Assembly: GCA_947450745.1 (NCBI GenBank)
Contig: CANFYD010000272.1
Coordinates: forward strand, 1-5,895
DNA length: 5,895 nt
Direction of reading: 5' to 3'
DNA from: Burkholderiales bacterium
Lineage (GTDB): Bacteria; Pseudomonadota; Gammaproteobacteria; Burkholderiales; Burkholderiaceae_C
In this document: piece after piece, positions 1 to 3,589 of the stretch
Numbering within the stretch: position 1 is the stretch's first letter
How the letters are laid out: each line of letters begins with the position of its first letter
Notes under the pieces: generated by a model
Databases searched by the model: none
Told to the model about the DNA's origin: nothing
The model's input: the letters and a program-made list of their open reading frames with translations, nothing else
Made by a program: the position numbers and the translations under genes

Positions 1-93
1 AGCGATGCCGTCGCTGGCATAGATCACGGCCGCTTCCCGGGTGGTGACCCAGGCTTGCGGCCGCCCCGAAACATCCAGTTGAAGAACGTCCAC
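1..93 (-). CDS. N-terminal fragment of a divergent gene, possibly HNH endonuclease family (cut by left edge)
   Basis: The minus strand reads from a GTG at 93-91 into an open frame of 31 codons that leaves the window. The start is supported by a strong Shine-Dalgarno GGAGG at 106-102 (minus), eight bases before the GTG. The peptide begins MDVLQLDVSGRPQAWVTTRE and continues AAVIYASDGIA. The pattern of a short beta strand, then G-x-P-x-A-W-(V/I), then a helix with an A-x-x-x-Y-A motif resembles, from memory, the start of a small HNH endonuclease family common in Burkholderiales. No HNH catalytic residues lie in the visible part, so the family call is tentative; the existence of a translated gene is much firmer. 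It is divergent from the fatty-acid operon and probably unrelated to it in function. Confidence 0.55.
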   Translation of the reverse strand, partial: MDVLQLDVSGRPQAWVTTREAAVIYASDGIA

Positions 94-101
94 AGCTCTG
101 A

Positions 102-106
102 CCTCC
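102..106 (-). promoter_or_regulatory. Strong Shine-Dalgarno site that sets the start of the divergent gene
   Basis: GGAGG on the minus strand lies eight bases before the GTG at 93-91. It is the main evidence that the leftmost open frame is a real gene start and not read-through of noise. Confidence 0.65.
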
Positions 107-223
107 GAGCGCCGAGGTTACTGCAAGAGTGCCCATGGACTCAAGCCTGCGTGCAATGTCCGAGAAAAACGTGTGGGCCCGGCGACGGTATGAAACTCCC
201 CCGGCGGGCAGGGTATGCGCGTC

Positions 224-235
224 ACGAAAAATCGT
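224..235. promoter_or_regulatory. Operator-like element, ACGA-N4-TCGT (upstream copy)
   Basis: ACGA (224-227) and TCGT (232-235) flank four A residues, forming a perfect dyad with the same half-sites and spacing as the site at 340-353. The first bases of the two sites are 117 bp apart, about eleven helical turns. By eye I found no other ACGA-N4-TCGT in the window. It could be an auxiliary operator, possibly serving the divergent gene or looping with the proximal site. The short core makes this uncertain. Confidence 0.35.
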
Positions 236-270
236 CAAACTGTCGTGGCGTGCGCCGGCTCGCTTCCGGA

Positions 271-292
271 TTTTAGGTGCGAGCGCCTAAAA
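271..292. repeat. Inverted repeat TTTTAGG / CCTAAAA
   Basis: A perfect 7-bp inverted repeat (271-277 with 286-292) extends inward by T278-G285 (wobble) and G279-C284, leaving a four-base loop CGAG. Neither strand has a T-run after the stem, so it is not a standard intrinsic terminator. It may be a regulator-binding palindrome or fortuitous. Confidence 0.45.
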
Positions 293-308
293 AGATCACA
301 AAAATACT

Positions 309-337
309 TTGGAAGATGGCCCGGATTTCTGCAAAAT
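309..337 (+). promoter_or_regulatory. Candidate tetR-operon promoter
   Basis: TTGGAA (309-314) and CAAAAT (332-337) are separated by 17 bp; each matches four of six sigma-70 consensus bases. Transcription would start near 344, inside the palindrome at 340-353, which suits repression by a TetR dimer. An alternative -10 is TATTAT (355-360), five of six, but it has no convincing -35. Either promoter puts the ATG at 359 at or near the transcript's 5' end and favours a start further downstream. Confidence 0.3.
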
Positions 338-339
338 AG

Positions 340-353
340 AACGACCGTTCGTT
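340..353. promoter_or_regulatory. Probable TetR-family operator (autoregulatory site)
   Basis: AACGACCGTTCGTT is an imperfect palindrome, symmetric at 12 of its 14 positions with half-sites AACGA and TCGTT. Its size and sequence are typical of TetR-family operators, including those of fatty-acid degradation repressors in proteobacteria. It lies just upstream of the tetR coding region and overlaps the candidate promoter. No comparable site precedes the acyl-CoA dehydrogenase gene, so control of the whole operon from this site is the simplest reading. Assignment to the adjacent regulator is inference. Confidence 0.6.
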
Positions 354-360
354 TTATTAT

Positions 361-378
361 GCGGCTTTTAGAAGCCGC
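361..378 (+). repeat. Perfect hairpin in the tetR leader
   Basis: GCGGCTT (361-367) and AAGCCGC (372-378) form a 7-bp perfect inverted repeat with loop TTAG. With a tetR start at 392 it lies in the 5' untranslated leader, ending three bases before the GGAA ribosome-site candidate. It could affect translation or be a second protein-binding dyad. There is no T-run after it. Confidence 0.5.
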
Positions 379-391
379 TCGGAATCCCTCA

Positions 392-1207
392 GTGTCACCA
401 TTCCATCCTTCCAGTCCCGCTCTGAACATCGTCGCTCAACCGGCGCGCAAGCCTGCACGGGTGGTGCGTTCCTTGCAAAAAGGCTTGCACACCCGCGCGA
501 TCATTCTGGACGCGGCGCTGGGCTTGGCCTCGCACATGGGTTTGGAGGGTTTGTCGATCGGGGCGCTGGCCGATGTCACCAAGATGAGCAAATCCGGCGT
601 GTTCGCGCATTTCGGTTCGCGTGAGGAGTTGCAGATTGCGGTGGTGATGGAATATCACGCCAAGTTCGAGGAGGAGGTGTTCTTCACCGCGATCCGCGAA
701 GAGCGTGGCCTGCCGCGGCTGCGTGCTTTGTACGAGCGCTGGGTGCGCCGGGTGTCGGAGGAAATCGACTCCGGCTGCATCTACATCAGCGGTGCGGTTG
801 AATTTGATGACCGGCCGGGGCCCGTGCGCGACGCGCTGGTCGCCATGGTCAACGCCTGGCAGGCGGCGCTGCGCAAGGCGATCGAAATGGCCGTGCAGTG
901 CGGGCATTTGCAAGCGGATGCCGATGTCGAGCAGATCTCGTTCGAGTTGCATGGGCTGATTTTGTCCTTGCATCACGATGCGCGCTTTTTGCGCAGGCCC
1001 GGCGCAGCCGGCCGGGCCGGTGTGGGGTTCGAGCGCATCGTGCAGTTTTATGCCGCAGCCGCGGGCCGAATGGCCGACGCGCGTGTGACGGCGGCCAAAG
1101 TGGCGAAAGCGCCCAAAGTGTCCAAAACGGCCAAAGCTTCCAAAGCACCAGCAGCTTTGAACGCCGACAAACCATCCCGAGTGGGCACCGCAGCCAAGCG
1201 GGCCTGA
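392..1207 (+). CDS. TetR/AcrR-family transcriptional regulator with lysine-rich C-terminal tail
   Basis: A probable ligand-responsive repressor of the downstream beta-oxidation genes. The GTG at 392 was chosen because GGAA (381-384) lies seven bases before it; ATG 359 has no ribosome site and abuts the operator. With this start the protein has 271 residues, against about 190-230 for most TetR proteins. Residues 1-30 are a Pro/Ser/Arg-rich extension. The TetR DNA-binding domain follows at about 31-81, with T-R-A-I-I-L-D-A-A in helix 1 and recognition helix K-M-S-K-S-G-V-F-A-H-F (64-74), then S-R-E-E-L. Residues 85-225 form the helical ligand and dimer domain. The last 43 residues are Lys/Ala-rich, with six tandem x-Lys-x units at 235-252. 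The dehydrogenase gene starts 30 bp after the stop, so cotranscription is likely. The fold is clear; the acyl-CoA ligand is inferred from context. Confidence 0.9.
   Translation: MSPFHPSSPALNIVAQPARKPARVVRSLQKGLHTRAIILDAALGLASHMGLEGLSIGALADVTKMSKSGVFAHFGSREELQIAVVMEYHAKFEEEVFFTAIREERGLPRLRALYERWVRRVSEEIDSGCIYISGAVEFDDRPGPVRDALVAMVNAWQAALRKAIEMAVQCGHLQADADVEQISFELHGLILSLHHDARFLRRPGAAGRAGVGFERIVQFYAAAAGRMADARVTAAKVAKAPKVSKTAKASKAPAALNADKPSRVGTAAKRA
1094..1147 (+). repeat. Six degenerate 9-bp tandem repeats encoding x-Lys-x in the TetR tail
   Basis: AAA lysine codons recur exactly every nine bases at 1097, 1106, 1115, 1124, 1133 and 1142. Each is flanked by codons for small residues (Ala, Pro, Ser, Val, Thr). 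The units fit NCC/NCG-AAA-(G/A)NN. The periodicity suggests growth by slippage of a 9-bp unit. The product is a basic, probably disordered tail like those on histone-H1-like bacterial proteins. Confidence 0.75.
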
Positions 1208-1237
1208 GTTCAATTTTTTTCAAACCAGGAATACAAC

Positions 1238-3040
1238 ATGCCCCAGTACAACCCGCCACTGCGCGATATGCAATTTGTGATGCACGAGTTGCTCAATGTG
1301 GTCGACGAGCTGAAGCTGCTGCCGGCGCATGCCGATATCGATGTTGAAACGATCAATGCGGTGCTTGAAGAAGGCGGCAAGTTCGCCTCTGAAGTGCTGG
1401 CCCCGTTGAACCTGAGCGGCGACGCCGAAGGCTGCACGCTCGACAAGACCAGCCATGAAGTGACGCCGCCCAAGGGTTTCAAAGAGGCTTACGCCAAATA
1501 TGTGGAGGGCGGTTGGCCGGCGCTGGGTTGCGACCCGGCCTACGGCGGCCAGGGCTTGCCGTTGGTGATCAATCAATCGTTTTACGAGATGATGAACTCA
1601 GCCAACCAAGCGTGGACCATGTATCCGGGCCTCAGCCACGGTGCCTACGAGGCCCTGCATGCCCACGGCACTGAAGAGCAAAAAGCGCTTTATTTGCCCA
1701 AGCTGACCAGCGGCGAATGGACCGGCACGATGTGCTTGACCGAAGCGCATTGCGGCACCGACCTGGGGATGCTGCGCAGCAAGGCCGTTCCTGTCAATGA
1801 AGGGCAAGCCGACGGCAGCTACAAAATCACCGGCAACAAGATCTTCATCTCGGCCGGCGAGCACGACATGGTGGCCAACATCGTCCACTTGGTGCTGGCA
1901 CGGTTGCCGGGCGCGCCGGAAGGCTCAAAGGGCATTTCGCTCTTCATCGTGCCCAAGTTCCTGGTCAATGCCGATGGCTCGCTGGGTGCGCGTAACGGCA
2001 TTTTCTGCGGCGGCCTGGAGCACAAGATGGGTATCCACGCCAACGCGACCTGCCAAATGGTGCTGGACGAGGCGATCGGCACCCTGGTCGGCGCGCCGAA
2101 CAAGGGCTTGGCGGCCATGTTCGTGATGATGAATGCGGCCCGCTTGGGCGTCGGCAATCAGTCGCTGGGCTTGACCGAGGTGGCTTACCAGAACGCGGCG
2201 GCCTATGCCAAGGACCGCATCCAGATGCGCGCCTTGTCTGGACCGAAAGCGCCCGACAAAGCCGCCGATCCCATCATCGTCCACCCCGATGTGCGCAAGA
2301 TGCTGCTGACCGCACGCGCTTATGCCGAGGGCGGCCGCGCCTTGTCCACTTATGTGGCGCTGACGCTGGACCGTGCGCTCAGCTCGGCTGACGAAGACGA
2401 GCGCAAGGAAGCGCTGGACGAGGTGTCGCTGTTGACGCCCATCATCAAGGCCTTCATCTCGGACAACGCCTGGATCGCCACCTCGCACTGCATGCAAGTG
2501 TTTGGCGGCCACGGCTTCATCCATGAGTGGGGCATGGAGCAATACGTCCGCGACTCGCGCATCAACATGATTTACGAGGGTACCAACACCATCCAGTCGC
2601 TGGACTTGCTGGGCCGCAAGGTGCTGGGCGACAACGGCGCCAAGTTGAAGAAATTCGGCAATCTGATCGCCAGTTTTGTCGAGGACGAGGGTGTCAACGA
2701 GGCGATGCAGGAGTTCATCAACCCGCTGGCCGACCTGGGCGACAAGGTCACCAAGCTGACGACCGAGATCGGTATGAAGGCCTTTGGCAACCCGGACGAA
2801 GTGGGCGCGGCGGCGGTGGACTATTTGCGCATCGTCGGCCACCTGAGCTTTGCCTACTTCTGGGCCCGCATGGCCAAGGTGGCGCTGGCCAAGCAGGGCA
2901 GCGGCGATCTGTTCTACACCGCCAAGCTCTCGACCGCGCGCTTCTACTTTGCCAAGCTGCTGCCCGAAACGGCGATGTTGATCCGCACCGCGCGGGCCGG
3001 TCTGCCGTCCTTGATGGAAATGGACGAAGCGCTGTTTTAA
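1238..3040 (+). CDS. Acyl-CoA dehydrogenase, long (about 600-residue) FadE1/FadE2- and DmdC-like family
   Basis: FAD enzyme that oxidises acyl-CoA to trans-2-enoyl-CoA in the first step of beta-oxidation, passing electrons to electron-transfer flavoprotein; cytoplasmic. The ATG has AGGA at 1227-1230, seven bases before it. The 600 residues fit the subfamily with an extra C-terminal domain. In order: a short N-terminal segment Y-N-P-P-L-R-D-M-Q-F (4-13); the helical N domain to about 160; the middle beta domain from M-C-L-T-E (165-169) and G-T-D; the C-terminal helical domain with F-G-G-H-G (422-426) and I-Y-E-G-T-N (445-450); then the extra helical domain from about 470 to the end. Glu447 aligns with the catalytic base of medium-chain-type enzymes. 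Databases often name such proteins 3-methylmercaptopropionyl-CoA dehydrogenase, but this operon favours a fatty acyl-CoA substrate. Chain-length preference cannot be read here. The frame is intact. Confidence 0.95.
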   Translation: MPQYNPPLRDMQFVMHELLNVVDELKLLPAHADIDVETINAVLEEGGKFASEVLAPLNLSGDAEGCTLDKTSHEVTPPKGFKEAYAKYVEGGWPALGCDPAYGGQGLPLVINQSFYEMMNSANQAWTMYPGLSHGAYEALHAHGTEEQKALYLPKLTSGEWTGTMCLTEAHCGTDLGMLRSKAVPVNEGQADGSYKITGNKIFISAGEHDMVANIVHLVLARLPGAPEGSKGISLFIVPKFLVNADGSLGARNGIFCGGLEHKMGIHANATCQMVLDEAIGTLVGAPNKGLAAMFVMMNAARLGVGNQSLGLTEVAYQNAAAYAKDRIQMRALSGPKAPDKAADPIIVHPDVRKMLLTARAYAEGGRALSTYVALTLDRALSSADEDERKEALDEVSLLTPIIKAFISDNAWIATSHCMQVFGGHGFIHEWGMEQYVRDSRINMIYEGTNTIQSLDLLGRKVLGDNGAKLKKFGNLIASFVEDEGVNEAMQEFINPLADLGDKVTKLTTEIGMKAFGNPDEVGAAAVDYLRIVGHLSFAYFWARMAKVALAKQGSGDLFYTAKLSTARFYFAKLLPETAMLIRTARAGLPSLMEMDEALF

Positions 3041-3062
3041 TTTGACGGGTTCAATTCAACGC

Positions 3063-3082
3063 CCGGCCCCCGGTGGGGCCGG
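3063..3082 (+). repeat. Perfect GC-rich hairpin between dehydrogenase and DUF2147 genes
   Basis: CCGGCCCC (3063-3070) pairs with GGGGCCGG (3075-3082), an 8-bp all-GC stem with loop CGGT. No T-run follows, so it is not a standard intrinsic terminator. It begins 22 bases after the dehydrogenase stop and ends 20 bases before the DUF2147 ATG. It could protect the upstream mRNA from 3' decay, act as a processing site, or pause RNA polymerase. Confidence 0.6.
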
Positions 3083-3102
3083 TCACAACACTGGGAGACA
3101 CC

Positions 3103-3543
3103 ATGAAAAGTTTTGTTTTTGCCGCTGCCCTGAGCCTTGTTGCCCAACTCGCTGCGGCGCAGACCGGCCCGCAAGGCTTGTGGAAGACGATTGATGACGA
3201 AACCAAGGCGGAAAAATCACTGGTGCGCGTGACCGAGACCGCCGGAGTGTTTTCGGCCGTGGTCGAAAAGGTGATGGACCCGGCCAAGGCTGACGCCAAG
3301 TGCGACAAGTGCACCGACGAGCGCAAAGACCAACTGGTGCTGGGCATGACGATCCTGCGCAATGTCAAAAAGAACAGCAGCGATGCCGAGCTTTGGGATG
3401 GCGGTGAAATTTTGGACCCAAACAATGGCAAGGTTTACAAAGTGCGCATGAAGCCGGTCGACGGCGGCAAGAAGCTGGAAGTGCGCGGCTACATCGGCAT
3501 GCCGATGCTGGGTCGCACCCAGGTCTGGCAACGCGTCGAGTAA
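3103..3543 (+). CDS. DUF2147 family exported protein
   Basis: A small protein of 146 residues, predicted to be secreted to the periplasm. The ATG is preceded by GGGAG (3093-3097) at five bases. Residues 1-19 form a signal peptide: Lys2, a hydrophobic core F-V-F-A-A-A-L-S-L-V, and an A-A-A|Q cleavage site after Ala19. The mature part matches what I recall of DUF2147: G-L-W-K-T-I-D-D near its start, C-D-K-C (67-70), G-G-E-I-L-D-P-N-N-G-K-V-Y in the second half, and a closing R-G-Y-I-G-M-P-M-L-G-R-T-Q-V-W. The fold is thought to be a beta-rich, lipocalin-like barrel. The CxxC pair could form a disulfide or bind metal. No biochemical role is established that I can name. It sits between two beta-oxidation enzyme genes, with hairpins in both gaps. 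The length is normal and the gene intact. Confidence 0.88.
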   Translation: MKSFVFAAALSLVAQLAAAQTGPQGLWKTIDDETKAEKSLVRVTETAGVFSAVVEKVMDPAKADAKCDKCTDERKDQLVLGMTILRNVKKNSSDAELWDGGEILDPNNGKVYKVRMKPVDGGKKLEVRGYIGMPMLGRTQVWQRVE

Positions 3544-3547
3544 ATTC

Positions 3548-3578
3548 GCGAAGCTGATGCTTCGCTGCAATGATTTTT
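3548..3578 (+). terminator. Perfect hairpin with a distant T5 run, possible weak terminator or attenuator
   Basis: GCGAAGC (3548-3554) and GCTTCGC (3559-3565) form a 7-bp perfect stem with loop TGAT. A T5 run at 3574-3578 lies eight bases further on, too far for an efficient intrinsic terminator. The following A and G belong to the AGGAG ribosome site of the next gene. Partial termination, RNA processing or mRNA stabilisation are all possible. The dyad itself is certain; its function is not. Confidence 0.35.
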
Positions 3579-3583
3579 AGGAG
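3579..3583 (+). promoter_or_regulatory. Shine-Dalgarno site fixing the GTG start of the bifunctional enzyme
   Basis: AGGAG lies six bases before GTG 3590. With the start of the NAD-binding strand seven codons later, it selects this GTG over later candidates. Confidence 0.75.
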
Positions 3584-3589
3584 AAGTCC

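Larger units (their letters stand above)
94..391. other. Divergent intergenic control region
   Basis: This stretch of about 300 bases separates the minus-strand gene from tetR. No frame in it looks coding: the short plus-strand frames have no ribosome site and no recognisable protein. It holds several dyads (224-235, 271-292, 340-353 and 361-378). It also has A5 tracts at 289-293 and 300-304, 11 bp apart and so roughly in helical phase, which could bend the DNA upstream of the tetR promoter. The 280-360 part is clearly more AT-rich than the flanking genes, as expected of a promoter region. Confidence 0.7.

Noticed and set aside
217..255. Longer imperfect inverted repeat GTCACGA / TCGTGGC with GCGC arms
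   Set aside because: It needs a wobble pair, a two-base bulge and a 15-base loop, and competes with the simpler 224-235 dyad, so it is not convincing as a separate element.
55..276. 73-codon plus-strand frame in the intergenic region
   Set aside because: It has no ribosome site or recognisable protein, and it overlaps the divergent gene start and an operator-like element.
215..391. Upstream extension of the TetR frame to ATG 215
   Set aside because: It would run translation through the promoter and operator region and add about 59 residues unlike any TetR N-terminus.
395..1213. 272-codon minus-strand frame
   Set aside because: Antisense to the TetR gene; part of its product simply mirrors the 9-bp repeats, and no domain is visible.
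1214..1220. T7 run after the tetR stop as a terminator
   Set aside because: Only a 4-bp stem (CCGC/GCGG) precedes it, and at a distance. The dehydrogenase ribosome site follows at once, so read-through into the operon is more likely.
1925..2842. 305-codon minus-strand frame
   Set aside because: Antisense shadow of the acyl-CoA dehydrogenase; His/Gln/Arg-rich product without motifs.
3073..3102. GTG 3073 as start of the DUF2147 protein
   Set aside because: It lies in the hairpin and would put ten residues before the signal peptide. ATG 3103 has a good ribosome site and gives a standard signal sequence.
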